Below are positions 26,688-35,508 of a DNA stretch of 64,000 nt, piece after piece. A program made the translations under genes and the position numbers. The DNA comes from Companilactobacillus bobalius (GTDB lineage Bacteria; Bacillota; Bacilli; Lactobacillales; Lactobacillaceae), in NCBI RefSeq assembly GCF_009764355.1, contig NZ_LNUA01000076.1, positions 1 to 64,000 of the forward strand. Direction: 5' to 3'. The notes under the pieces are model-generated. The model saw nothing but the letters and a program-made list of their open reading frames with translations, did no database searches and had not been told where the DNA came from. Each line of letters opens with the position of its first letter. Within the stretch, counting starts at the first letter, position 1.

Positions 26688-27806
26688 ATGACAAAATATT
26701 TAGTCGTTGGTTCAGGATTGTTTGGAGCTGTTTTTGCTTATGAGGCTGCTAAACGAGGTCATCAAGTCAAAGTAATTGAGAAACGTAGTCACATCGGCGG
26801 CAACATTTATACGCATGAAGTTGCCGGTATTCAGGTTCATGAGTACGGAGCTCACATCTTTCATACCAAGTCATCAGAAATTTGGCAGTACATCAATCAA
26901 TTTGCGGAATTCAATCACTACATCAACAGTCCCATCGCTAATTTCAATGGGGAAATCTACAATTTACCTTTCAACATGAACACCTTTAATAAGTTGTGGG
27001 GCGTAGTTACTCCAGTTCAAGCACAAGCCAAGATTGAGCAACAGAAGCAGTCTTTAGAACTGGATGGTAATCCCAAGAATTTGGAAGAACAGGCTATTTC
27101 CTTAGTAGGTCCCGACGTTTATCAAAAATTGATCAAGGGTTATACAGAGAAACAATGGGGCAAGTCAGCTAAGGATTTACCAGCCTTTATCATTCGTCGT
27201 TTGCCAGTTCGGTTTACTTATGACAACAATTATTTCGACGATCCATACCAAGGAATTCCCATTGGTGGTTATACACCAATTATCGAAAAAATGTTGGGTA
27301 ATAAGTTGATTGAAGTGCAGAACCAGACCGATTTCTTTGATCATAAGGATGAATATTTGAAGTCAGGTGCCAAAATTATTTTCACCGGAATGATCGATCA
27401 GTTCTTCAACTACCAGTTTGGAGCCTTAGAGTATCGAAGCCTTCGTTTTGAAACTGAAGTGTTGAATCAGGCTAATTACCAAGGCAATGCAGTTGTTAAT
27501 TATACCGATTCCCAGACGCCTTACACGAGAATCATTGAACATAAATTCTTTGATCCTGGACAAGATGTTAAAGATAAAACCGTTATAACGCATGAATATC
27601 CTAAGGCTTGGGAGATTGGGGATGAGCCTTATTATCCAATCAATGACCACGCCAGCAAGGAACTCTATGCCAAGTATCTGCAACTAGCTCGTAAAGATTA
27701 TCCTCAAGTGATTTTTGGCGGACGTTTAGGTCAATATCGTTACTACAATATGGATCAGACGATTATGGCAGCTCTACAAACTGTCAAGAAAGAATTTGAC
27801 GATTAA
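26688..27806 (+). CDS. glf: UDP-galactopyranose mutase, cluster 2
   Basis: A 372-residue FAD enzyme making UDP-galactofuranose. The FAD site is VVGSGLFGAVFAYEAAKRGH (residues 5-24), then VIEKRSHIGGNIYT and EYGAHIFHT. The conserved EKQWGKSAKDLPAFIIRRLP and the GGRLGQYRYYNMDQTIMAAL ending are present. It is nearly co-linear with the cluster 1 enzyme, so the two are a true duplicate pair. A bacterium needs only one activity, so retention of both fits independent regulation of the clusters (inference). GGAGG precedes the ATG. Confidence 0.96.
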   Translation: MTKYLVVGSGLFGAVFAYEAAKRGHQVKVIEKRSHIGGNIYTHEVAGIQVHEYGAHIFHTKSSEIWQYINQFAEFNHYINSPIANFNGEIYNLPFNMNTFNKLWGVVTPVQAQAKIEQQKQSLELDGNPKNLEEQAISLVGPDVYQKLIKGYTEKQWGKSAKDLPAFIIRRLPVRFTYDNNYFDDPYQGIPIGGYTPIIEKMLGNKLIEVQNQTDFFDHKDEYLKSGAKIIFTGMIDQFFNYQFGALEYRSLRFETEVLNQANYQGNAVVNYTDSQTPYTRIIEHKFFDPGQDVKDKTVITHEYPKAWEIGDEPYYPINDHASKELYAKYLQLARKDYPQVIFGGRLGQYRYYNMDQTIMAALQTVKKEFDD

Positions 27807-29221
27807 TGAAAGTTATTAAAAATTACCTCTATAATGCTTTTTATCAAGTATTTATTCTGATAGTTCCCTTAGTAACAACGCCATATTTAGCTAGAGTGCT
27901 GGGTCCGAGGGGAGTTGGAATAAATTCTTACACGAATTCAATTATTCAATATTTCATCCTCTTTGGAAGCATTGGCGTGAATCTTTATGGAAATCGACAA
28001 ATTGCTTTTGTCCGCAATGATCGGCAAAAATTGACCGCCACGTTCTACGAAATCTTTCTGATGCGGCTAATAACAGTGGTCATAGCTACTTTAGCCTTTG
28101 GAATATTCTTTGGATTAGTGAGTGATTACCAAATCTATTACTTAGCTCAAGCAATTTCGTTAATAGCCGTTATCTTCGATATTTCCTGGTTTTTTATGGG
28201 AATTGAGAATTTTGCTGTGACAGTGCTACGAAATTTCATCATTAAGATTTTAACTTTGGTCAGTATTTTTACTTTAGTGAAGTCAAAAGCTGATTTGACT
28301 ATCTACATTTTGATTTTGTCACTGTCATTGTTGATTGGGAATTTGACCCTGTTTCCCAGTTTGCACAAGTATATCGGTAGACCCAGATTTCACGATTTGC
28401 GGATTGCAAAACATTTCAAGCCAGCCTTGATTCTATTCGTACCGCAAATTGCCACTCAAATCTATGTTGTTTTGAATAAGACGATGTTAGGTTCGATGGT
28501 TTCGGTTCAAGCTTCTGGGTACTTTGATCAGTCAGACAAAATCATCAAAATGGTTTTAGCAGTAGTGACGGCGACGGGAACTGTGATGTTACCACACGTT
28601 GCAAATGCCTTTGCTAATGGTCATCTGGACAAAGCTAAAGAGTATTTGTATACCAGTTTTTCTTTTATTACCATGTCGTCCATCCCGATGATGTTGGGGT
28701 TGATGGCGATTACCGTTAAATTTGTACCATTGTTCTTTACCAACAAATTTCACGGAGTTATTCCGATTATGATGATCGAAGCGTTGATTATCATCTTGAT
28801 TGCTTGGAGCAATGCGATTGGGATGCAATATTTGTTACCAACTAATCAGACCAAGGCCTATACGATTTCAGTTATTTTAGGGGCAGTGGTAAATCTGATT
28901 GCCAATATTCCACTGATTTTCTTTTGGGGTACAGTTGGAGCGGCTATTTCAACGATTTTGTCAGAATTATCGGTCACTTTGTATCAATTAGTCTCTATCC
29001 GGCACCAAGTATCTTATTCTAAGTTGTTTGACGACACTTATAAGTACTTACTGTCGGGATTGATTATGTTTTGTATTGTTTTTTCATTAGATAGAATTCT
29101 ACCTAATGGATGGTTCTCAATCATTTTTGAAGTATCCATTGGTTTCTTGACATATTTGGCTTTGATATTGTTATTTAAAGTTAAGATGCTAACTCAAGCT
29201 AAGCGATTCTTGAAAAAATAA
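27806..29221 (+). CDS. EPS repeat-unit flippase (Wzx type), cluster 2
   Basis: A 471-residue membrane protein with 12-14 helices. NAFYQVFILIVPLVTTPYLA and RVLGPRGVGINSYTNSIIQY at the start, and NLYGNRQIAFVRND, mark the RfbX/Wzx branch of the MOP superfamily. The C-terminal half ends in two helices and a basic tail. Its ATG overlaps the glf stop (TAATG). Different branch from the cluster 1 flippase, in line with a different repeat unit. Confidence 0.92.
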   Translation: MKVIKNYLYNAFYQVFILIVPLVTTPYLARVLGPRGVGINSYTNSIIQYFILFGSIGVNLYGNRQIAFVRNDRQKLTATFYEIFLMRLITVVIATLAFGIFFGLVSDYQIYYLAQAISLIAVIFDISWFFMGIENFAVTVLRNFIIKILTLVSIFTLVKSKADLTIYILILSLSLLIGNLTLFPSLHKYIGRPRFHDLRIAKHFKPALILFVPQIATQIYVVLNKTMLGSMVSVQASGYFDQSDKIIKMVLAVVTATGTVMLPHVANAFANGHLDKAKEYLYTSFSFITMSSIPMMLGLMAITVKFVPLFFTNKFHGVIPIMMIEALIIILIAWSNAIGMQYLLPTNQTKAYTISVILGAVVNLIANIPLIFFWGTVGAAISTILSELSVTLYQLVSIRHQVSYSKLFDDTYKYLLSGLIMFCIVFSLDRILPNGWFSIIFEVSIGFLTYLALILLFKVKMLTQAKRFLKK

Positions 29222-29247
29222 ATACCTATATGAGGAGGAAAGGCCTT

Positions 29248-30222
29248 ATGTATAGAAACAGAAATAAGAGACACACTATAAGAGATTTATGTATGTGGTT
29301 CGTTTTAATCTTTATTTTAGGTGGCGCAGCCTTTGGAATGACTCGTTATCGTGATGTTAAGAGTGCGGTCAACAGTTCATTTGTACCTTCTGGAGCTGAA
29401 AGTCGTGATGTCCACGCTGAATTGGCAGCTCGCAAACCATTTTCCATTTTGTTGATGGGTATTAATACCAATAGTTCGATCAGTTCATACAAAGGTGATA
29501 CTCACAGTATGATGGTTCTAACCGTGAACCCAGCTACTAAGAAGACTACTATCACTACAATTCCACACGATGTTGCTATTAAAGTGCCTGGATTTGAAAA
29601 GAGTTCACCAGCTACAATTAGTTCGGCTTACTCATTAGGTCAAACTAAGACAGCTGTTACATCTGTTGAACAACTTTTGAATGTGCCAATTGATTCATAC
29701 TTGCTATTGAATATGGATGGTATGAAACAAGCAATTGACGATGTCAAAGGTATCGAAGTCGTTCCTGATGTTTCATTTAGCGTTGCAGGTTATAACTTTG
29801 TAAAGGGCAGTTCAACACATATGGACGGCAGAGAAGCTATGGCTTACATCAGTAATGGCAATGACTATGTTCGTGAGGACCGTCAAAGAGCTGTTCTATC
29901 AGCTTTGCTACACAAGGGGCGTTCAATTTCTACATTGTTCAACCAACGTTTGATCAATTCAGTTTCTGGTCAAATGGAAACAGATTTAACTTTCGATAGT
30001 ATGACTTTACTAGACAAGAATTATGATGAAGTCGGTGATCATACTGTTGAAGATAACCTCCAAGGCAGTGCTGCCAAAGTATCTGGTCAAAGCATGGAAG
30101 TTGTTAACAAAGCTGAATTACAACGTGTCACAGATGATCTCAGAGTTAACCTAGGATTGTCCAAAGCTACAACTGGTGATATTGAATACGTACCGGTTCA
30201 AGCTCCAGTCGCTAAGAAATAA
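29248..30222 (+). CDS. LCP-family protein with eroded active site, cluster 2
   Basis: A 324-residue protein with an N-terminal helix (12-31) and an outside LCP domain, clearly homologous to the LCP at 15318. Key positions are changed: GTD becomes GIN (71-73), GRTD becomes GDTH (83-86), IPRD becomes IPHD (105-108) and SRMR becomes ISNG (201-204); only DYVREDRQ (206-213) is kept. These are the Asp and Arg positions that bind metal and pyrophosphate in characterised LCP enzymes, so catalysis looks unlikely. The reading frame is intact and has a good RBS (GAGGAGG), so it may be a regulatory or scaffold pseudoenzyme. ATG 29248 is chosen over 29230. Confidence 0.85.
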   Translation: MYRNRNKRHTIRDLCMWFVLIFILGGAAFGMTRYRDVKSAVNSSFVPSGAESRDVHAELAARKPFSILLMGINTNSSISSYKGDTHSMMVLTVNPATKKTTITTIPHDVAIKVPGFEKSSPATISSAYSLGQTKTAVTSVEQLLNVPIDSYLLLNMDGMKQAIDDVKGIEVVPDVSFSVAGYNFVKGSSTHMDGREAMAYISNGNDYVREDRQRAVLSALLHKGRSISTLFNQRLINSVSGQMETDLTFDSMTLLDKNYDEVGDHTVEDNLQGSAAKVSGQSMEVVNKAELQRVTDDLRVNLGLSKATTGDIEYVPVQAPVAKK

Positions 30223-30238
30223 ATTTTGATATCAAAAA

Positions 30239-30273
30239 GGGAACCATATCGGTGTGATATGATTCCTTTTTTT
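30239..30273 (+). terminator. Terminator between LCP and acyltransferase, cluster 2
   Basis: GGAACCATATC and GATATGATTCC (about 30240-30266) with a 5-base loop and one mismatch, then seven T. Same position as the cluster 1 terminator. Confidence 0.75.
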
Positions 30274-30289
30274 GAAGGGAGGAAACATC

Positions 30290-31282
30290 ATGAAAAGAAT
30301 TGGCTGGATTGATTTTGGCAAAGGTTTGACGATTTTCTTTGTGGTCGTAGCCCACTGCCTGAGTGATCTGTTAGAATCAAACCACTTTGGAAATTATAAT
30401 TTGCTATCACAGTTTTTACTGGGAATTATTTTGACCTTCGTCATGCCTTGTTTCTTTGCGCTATCAGGGTTCTTGTATCGTGCTCCTAAGTCGAGTGGTG
30501 AGTATCTTAAAGGGATGGAGAAAAAATTTTGCGGATTGATGATTCCCTATGCAATTTTTTCCGTAATTTTTATTATGCTGCAACAATTCGACAAGAGTAA
30601 TGTTAATAAGTTATATACCTGGGGCAGTTTGGGGCAGATTTGGAATAAACCGATTGGTGAGTTGTGGTTTTTGTACAGTTTATTCTTTATCTTTTTAGTA
30701 GTTGGTTTGATCGATTTATTGCACATTCAATGGTACTGGCAATTGCTTATTTATGGCGGTTTATTCATTCTTGTACAGACAGTTCAACTGCCATTCATGG
30801 TTTCTGGAACTTTTGGTTGGTTACCTTGCTTTATGATTGGAGTCGTTTTAAAGAAACATCAAGCTTTGTTGAAGAACAAGTTACTATTCTTTGGTTCATT
30901 AGGTGGGATGTTGGTCAGTCTGGTATTTCAATATTTTCTAGTCAGTGATTGGTACAACACTGATGGAATGGTACCGGCAACTAGCATTTCTAAATTATTG
31001 AGTATTTTCGTTTTCTTCTATCTTTTTAGTAATCTACATCCAAGTCGTTTATATAACTACTTCAGTAGATATGGTCAAGCTTCAATCGTAATTTATCTAG
31101 TTCACGTTCCGATTAAGACATTGTTGAAAGTGCTGCTCTTTAAGATTGTTTTATCAAATTACTTCTTGGTTGTATTGGCTTTGATTGCTGGGACTTGGTT
31201 ATTGTCACTCTTCGTTTGCTTTTTGGTCAATAGAATTAAATTGGTCAGATGGATTTTTTATCCACGACTAGTGCGGAGTTAG
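30290..31282 (+). CDS. Acyltransferase 3 family protein, cluster 2
   Basis: A 330-residue membrane O-acyltransferase with about ten helices, MKRIGWIDFGKGLTIFFVVV at the start and the family His in VVAHC (about residue 22). MPCFFALSGFLYRAPKS and FGWLPCFMIGVVLKK are shared with the cluster 1 copy. The C-terminus, HVPIKTLLKVLLFKIVLSNY onwards, is intact here, whereas cluster 1 has a stop. It probably acetylates EPS or a wall polymer. GGGAGG precedes ATG 30290. It follows a terminator, so it may be expressed by read-through. Confidence 0.9.
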   Translation: MKRIGWIDFGKGLTIFFVVVAHCLSDLLESNHFGNYNLLSQFLLGIILTFVMPCFFALSGFLYRAPKSSGEYLKGMEKKFCGLMIPYAIFSVIFIMLQQFDKSNVNKLYTWGSLGQIWNKPIGELWFLYSLFFIFLVVGLIDLLHIQWYWQLLIYGGLFILVQTVQLPFMVSGTFGWLPCFMIGVVLKKHQALLKNKLLFFGSLGGMLVSLVFQYFLVSDWYNTDGMVPATSISKLLSIFVFFYLFSNLHPSRLYNYFSRYGQASIVIYLVHVPIKTLLKVLLFKIVLSNYFLVVLALIAGTWLLSLFVCFLVNRIKLVRWIFYPRLVRS

Positions 31283-31371
31283 ACAAAAAGTACAAAACGA
31301 TTCTTATAAATAACTACATAAGAATTCATGAACTATTATTACGGCAGAAGATATGGAAAAGGATGATAGTT

Positions 31372-33489
31372 ATGTTATTAAATAAGAAATGTGTATATTT
31401 AGGGGCAACACTATTTTCAGCAATGATTTTGACATCATTATCAAATCAAACCGTTAAAGCCGATACTACAACTGATGGAAATACTAATGTGAGTGTTGAA
31501 AAGGCTGTACCACCAACTACTTCAACCACTACAACGACTCAAGCACCAACAAATAATACTGATGTATCAAAACTGGTAACAACTACGCAATCATCAACAG
31601 TTGATACGCAAACAGAAAAGACGCCAACCACGGCTACATCAAAACCAGTTACGACTACAACACAGTCAACAACTACTAATGTACAAAAAACAACTGCACC
31701 AACTGACAATTCAGTAGCAAAACCTGAAGTTACTCAAACTGCCAAACCAGTAGTTAAAGTGGCACCGACTGTAGTTAAGAAAACACCAGCAACTAATGTG
31801 GTAGCGAACAAGCCAGAATCGGCAGATACAGTCATAGATATCAAGGATCCGACACTATCATCAATGGTCAAATGGTCATTGGGTTTGAATGATAAGGACA
31901 AAGTAACCGTTGGAGAATTTCAAAAGTTTAATAATTCTGAATTTTTCCTAAATGAAACGGTTTATTTATCTGGCATTAATCCTAATGTGACAGATGAAAC
32001 CGATACGCCAATTGAAAATCTTGATGGTTTGCAAGTTTTGAAGTATTTACCAAAGAATACTCAGGTATTTTTCCAAGTTAAATTAGCTTCAGATCCGAAA
32101 GCTGACCTCGATTTGTCACCTTTGTATGGAATTCCAATTTACAATTTTACTTTGGACGGCAACTATAGCAATGCTAAGGCTAAGGAAATTGATTTGAATC
32201 AATTGGTTAAATTGGATATTTCTAAAGCTACAAATGTTGAATTAACTGGTGATACTGCCGTTTCAGCTAATTCAGGAATTACGCAAGCACAATTAGAAAA
32301 GATTGCACCATGGCTGGTCAAATATGCTAATAACGGTAAAACATACAATGACATTGTTTTGAATAACGGTTCGATTTCTAACTTTTCGGCCTTGAAAGGT
32401 ATCAATCGAACAAAATCGGTAACTGTATTCGTTAATCACAATAATGTAGCCAGCACTATACCTGTCTACGCTACCGCAAGTAAAGCAGGTCTAATCTTTA
32501 CTGCTTTGCCATTTAAAGGAATTGATGGTGAAGATCTGGCCTCGACTTACCACTACACGACGACGGTCAAGACGCCTGCTGACGATAACTTGATTCATGT
32601 TAAAGGCGACGTTTATAAGATTGCCGATCCTGACACTTCGGCTAAGAAATTAACTTACGGCATTATTGGCGACTACATCAGCAGTAATGACGATTCGATG
32701 TTGCAGAAGAGCTACGGCAACTCAACTTTGGAATACTTCGGGATGTACTCACAACCTTTGATTTGGAAGACTTCAACTAAACCTGTGATTGAACCGACAA
32801 CACCTGCGCAATCTACAGAGACTGGTGATTCAACTGGATCAAGTAACGTTCTTGACACTGCAGGTAATGAATCTAGTGAAACAACCACAACTCCAGTGGC
32901 ACCAACATATGTTGATAAGAGTGGTGTTGTCAGAACTTTCAATGGTTATACAAAATTAACTGATATTGAAGGTAACACATTGGCAGTTGAATTAGGGCCT
33001 AATACCGGTTGGACTTATGACAGAGTAGTGGAAATCAATGGTCAACAATATTATGAAGTGGGAACTAATGAATACTTGTTAGCTGATAGTGGAATTACTT
33101 ATACACCAATTCAAACGAGAACAGTTTTGGCAGCAAGTTCAGCTGTACCTTTGTTCAATTCAAAAGGTATTAAATTGAGTACAACTTTGCCAGCACGTTC
33201 CAATTGGTTAACTGATAGTAGTGCCACTATTAATGGAATCAAAATGTATCGTGTTGCCAGTGACGAGTGGGTAGCCGCTGATGCAGTGAATGTTTCTGGT
33301 AGTAAGGTAGTTTCAACCACATTCCCCAAAGTCTTCACTGCTAAAGTTAAAACACCAGTTTATTCGGCTACTGGTAAGTTATTAGATTATCAATTGGCAA
33401 CTGGTACTTCTTGGAAAGTTGACCGTAAGGTTGTCATTAATGGAATTGCTTATTATCGTATTGCTACAGATGAATTTGTTCGTGCATGA
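31372..33489 (+). CDS. SLAP-domain surface protein
   Basis: A secreted protein of 705 residues. The signal peptide (about 1-30) ends TVKA before a Thr/Pro/Gln-rich linker (about 35-150). A middle domain (about 155-480) of unknown fold follows, with leucine/aspartate-rich stretches such as TPIENLDGLQVLKYLP. From about 510 the C-terminus holds three S-layer-protein-A-type (SLAP) repeats, each with a VYSATGK or TKLTDIEG strand and an INGxxYYRIATDEFV or INGQQYYEVGTNEYL unit. SLAP modules bind wall polymers non-covalently. ATG 31372 has AAGGA 9 bases upstream and starts just before the signal peptide; a longer frame from 31249 overlaps the acyltransferase. A terminator follows. Confidence 0.85.
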   Translation: MLLNKKCVYLGATLFSAMILTSLSNQTVKADTTTDGNTNVSVEKAVPPTTSTTTTTQAPTNNTDVSKLVTTTQSSTVDTQTEKTPTTATSKPVTTTTQSTTTNVQKTTAPTDNSVAKPEVTQTAKPVVKVAPTVVKKTPATNVVANKPESADTVIDIKDPTLSSMVKWSLGLNDKDKVTVGEFQKFNNSEFFLNETVYLSGINPNVTDETDTPIENLDGLQVLKYLPKNTQVFFQVKLASDPKADLDLSPLYGIPIYNFTLDGNYSNAKAKEIDLNQLVKLDISKATNVELTGDTAVSANSGITQAQLEKIAPWLVKYANNGKTYNDIVLNNGSISNFSALKGINRTKSVTVFVNHNNVASTIPVYATASKAGLIFTALPFKGIDGEDLASTYHYTTTVKTPADDNLIHVKGDVYKIADPDTSAKKLTYGIIGDYISSNDDSMLQKSYGNSTLEYFGMYSQPLIWKTSTKPVIEPTTPAQSTETGDSTGSSNVLDTAGNESSETTTTPVAPTYVDKSGVVRTFNGYTKLTDIEGNTLAVELGPNTGWTYDRVVEINGQQYYEVGTNEYLLADSGITYTPIQTRTVLAASSAVPLFNSKGIKLSTTLPARSNWLTDSSATINGIKMYRVASDEWVAADAVNVSGSKVVSTTFPKVFTAKVKTPVYSATGKLLDYQLATGTSWKVDRKVVINGIAYYRIATDEFVRA

Positions 33490-33493
33490 TGAG

Positions 33494-33529
33494 AAATCGC
33501 TAAAATCAAACAGATTTTAGCGATTTTTG
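33494..33529 (+). terminator. Terminator after SLAP protein gene
   Basis: AAATCGCTAAAATC and GATTTTAGCGATTT with a short AAACA loop, followed by a T-rich tract. Strong 14-bp stem. Confidence 0.85.
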
Positions 33530-33636
33530 TTTCCTATATTAAAGATATTTCCGTCTATACCTCTAATCACCTTGGCAAATATGATAAAGTTCATATGAGC
33601 ACCTAAGGGTAGTTAGAAAATGTGGGGGAAAACAAC

Positions 33637-35058
33637 ATGCACAAAAAACACAAAAGTCACACATTTCGTAATGTATTTTTGTCAATTTTAGCTTTGCTCA
33701 TCTTCGGTACAGCGGCATTTGGAATGTCACACTATCGTAGTGTCAAAGCAGCAATTAACAGTTCTTTTGCACCGTCTGGTGCGAATAAATCACGTAATGT
33801 CAGTTCAATTTTGAAAAAGAGGACTCCGGTTTCAATCTTATTAATGGGGACAGATAATGGAGCTTCTGGTCGTAATTATACGGGTCGCACGGACTCAATG
33901 ATGGTCGTTACAATCGACCCTAAGACTAGAAAAACTTCTATTACAAGTATTCCAAGGGATGTAGCAGTTGTAGTTCCAGGTTACAAAGGGAAGTCACCTG
34001 CTAAAATAGATGCGGCTTATTCTTATGGCCAGGCTAAAACAGCTGTGACAACTGTATCTAAACTTTTGAACGTACCAATCGATTTTTATGCCTTGATTAA
34101 TTTAGAAGGTATGGAAGATGTGATCGATCAAGTCGGTGGAGTTGATGTCTACGAACAAGGGGAAAAGACACATATGGATGGTGCCAAAGCCATTGATTAT
34201 GTCAATAACGCCAATAACGATTATGGTCGTCAGTTACGTCAATTCGACGTTCTAAGTGCCATTTTGCATAAGAGTGACTCAATTTCAACCTTGTTAAATC
34301 AAAGTTTCTTCAACTCAATGGCTGAACAAACACAGACTGATTTAACCTTCGCTGATTTGAACGTTTTAGCTAAGAATTATTTCTATAATGGCGAAACGAA
34401 TCAAACACATATGAAAGGTACAGCGGCAAAAGTTGCTGGTCAAAGTATGAAAATCGTCAAGGATTCAGAGTTGCAGCGAGTAACTAACTTTATTCGTGAC
34501 AATTTGAATTTAGAACACGTCAAGACAGGTAAGATTTCTTATCAAAAGGGTGAAAAGATTACCGAACCAGCTAAAAAGAAGGACAAGAAGAAAAAGGTAA
34601 CTAAGAAGAAGACCAAGAAAGAATCGACTAAGAAGGAAACAACTGACAGCAATACTTCTGATACTGATAGTGGAACAGCCAATAGTGCTGCATCTGATAC
34701 AACTGGTACCACGAGTTCAGCAACAGGTTCTTCCTCAACAGCCGGATCCGGTGCAACAGGTAATAGTGCTGGAAGTACTTCATCTTATGGTAGCAATTCT
34801 TCAAGTGGCACATCATCTAGTACTGGTTCTTCATACGGAAGTGGTTCATCAACAGGTAACAGCGGAAGTTCAGCAAATAGCGGCTATTATGGTGGCGGTT
34901 CGTCATCTAATACCGGAAGCTCCAGTTCAACAACCGGTAGCGGCAGTTCTTCAAGTAATAGTGGTGAATCCTCATATGGAGGCGGTTCATCAGCATCTAC
35001 TGACAGTTCTAGCAGTGATGTAAATAATGGTTATGCATCATCAGGTTATGGTGAATAA
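33637..35058 (+). CDS. LCP-family protein with Ser/Gly-rich tail
   Basis: A 473-residue third LCP protein with a helix at about 12-30. GTD (71-73), GRTD (83-86), IPRD (105-108) and DYGRQLRQ (185-192) are kept. The SRMR element is replaced by VNNAN (179-183), and about 14 residues before it, present in the 15318 protein, are deleted. After residue 310 comes a Lys-rich stretch and then about 145 residues of Ser/Gly/Thr/Asn low complexity with YGGGSS-like units, resembling a wall-spanning or disordered spacer. GGGGG precedes ATG 33637. Activity is uncertain. Confidence 0.88.
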   Translation: MHKKHKSHTFRNVFLSILALLIFGTAAFGMSHYRSVKAAINSSFAPSGANKSRNVSSILKKRTPVSILLMGTDNGASGRNYTGRTDSMMVVTIDPKTRKTSITSIPRDVAVVVPGYKGKSPAKIDAAYSYGQAKTAVTTVSKLLNVPIDFYALINLEGMEDVIDQVGGVDVYEQGEKTHMDGAKAIDYVNNANNDYGRQLRQFDVLSAILHKSDSISTLLNQSFFNSMAEQTQTDLTFADLNVLAKNYFYNGETNQTHMKGTAAKVAGQSMKIVKDSELQRVTNFIRDNLNLEHVKTGKISYQKGEKITEPAKKKDKKKKVTKKKTKKESTKKETTDSNTSDTDSGTANSAASDTTGTTSSATGSSSTAGSGATGNSAGSTSSYGSNSSSGTSSSTGSSYGSGSSTGNSGSSANSGYYGGGSSSNTGSSSSTTGSGSSSSNSGESSYGGGSSASTDSSSSDVNNGYASSGYGE

Positions 35059-35061
35059 AAT

Positions 35062-35102
35062 AAAAGGTTTCTTCAAATTTAAACTTGAAGGAACCTTTTT
35101 TT
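35062..35102 (+). terminator. Terminator after third LCP gene
   Basis: AAGGTTTCTTCAA and TTGAAGGAACCTT around an ATTTAAAC loop, then T run. Confidence 0.85.
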
Positions 35103-35211
35103 GTTACACAATTTCAAAATTGCTTTTAAATTGGATTTTAAAATTACACAGTATATATATTTAAGATGTAATGAAAAAGAGGTTAGTAATTATGGATAAT
35201 AATAGTGTAAA

Positions 35212-35424
35212 AAAATCATAAGAAAGTACCGTAACTCTTATCAAAAGGAGGAAATGGGAGGACATCTTCTGGGAAATGAACTCTAATGTATACCTGACAA
35301 ACAAGATATTATTCAAATTGTCTTTGATTCTTCCACAGGGAAAGGGATAAAAAAACGAAGACCTGCTTTGGTAATGAGCAATAAAGGATATAGTGAAATA
35401 ACTGATTTGGTAGTTATATCTTGA
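35212..35424 (+). pseudogene. mazEF-type toxin-antitoxin remnant
   Basis: In one frame bases 35230-35286 read RNSYQKEEMGGHLLGNEL-stop, matching the C-terminal pattern of MazE antitoxins (YNGxYxPEExxWGxPxGNE). The stop overlaps an ATG (TAATG), the usual mazE-mazF junction. From 35290 another frame reads IPDKQDIIQIVFDSSTGKGI, then KKRRPALVMSNKGYSEITDL, VVIS-stop: the N-terminal half of a MazF/PemK toxin. The ATG is out of frame with it by two bases, and the C-terminal half is missing. Both genes are dead; only fragments remain. Confidence 0.65.
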
Positions 35425-35457
35425 GTTAATATGCTTTAATTCATTATCGTAGAAAAT

Positions 35458-35505
35458 CAAAAATTCCACTAAATAACTAATCAAGTTATTTTAGTGGAAT
35501 TTTTT
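35458..35505. terminator. Strong bidirectional terminator
   Basis: AAATTCCACTAAATAACT and AGTTATTTTAGTGGAATTT with a 5-base loop, A run before and T run after. It serves the minus-strand arsR-type gene that ends at 35509 and anything arriving from the left. Confidence 0.85.
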
Positions 35506-35508
35506 GCG

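Noticed and set aside
34628..35023. ORFs in other frames of the Ser/Gly-rich LCP tail
   Set aside because: Composition follows from the repetitive serine and glycine codons of the real gene.
34700..35040. Repeats that could suggest a CRISPR-like or satellite array
   Set aside because: Unit lengths are irregular and the repeats encode a low-complexity protein tail; no spacers.
35161..35484. 107-codon minus-strand ORF
   Set aside because: It is the reverse of the mazEF remnant and terminator; the plus-strand fragments explain the region better.
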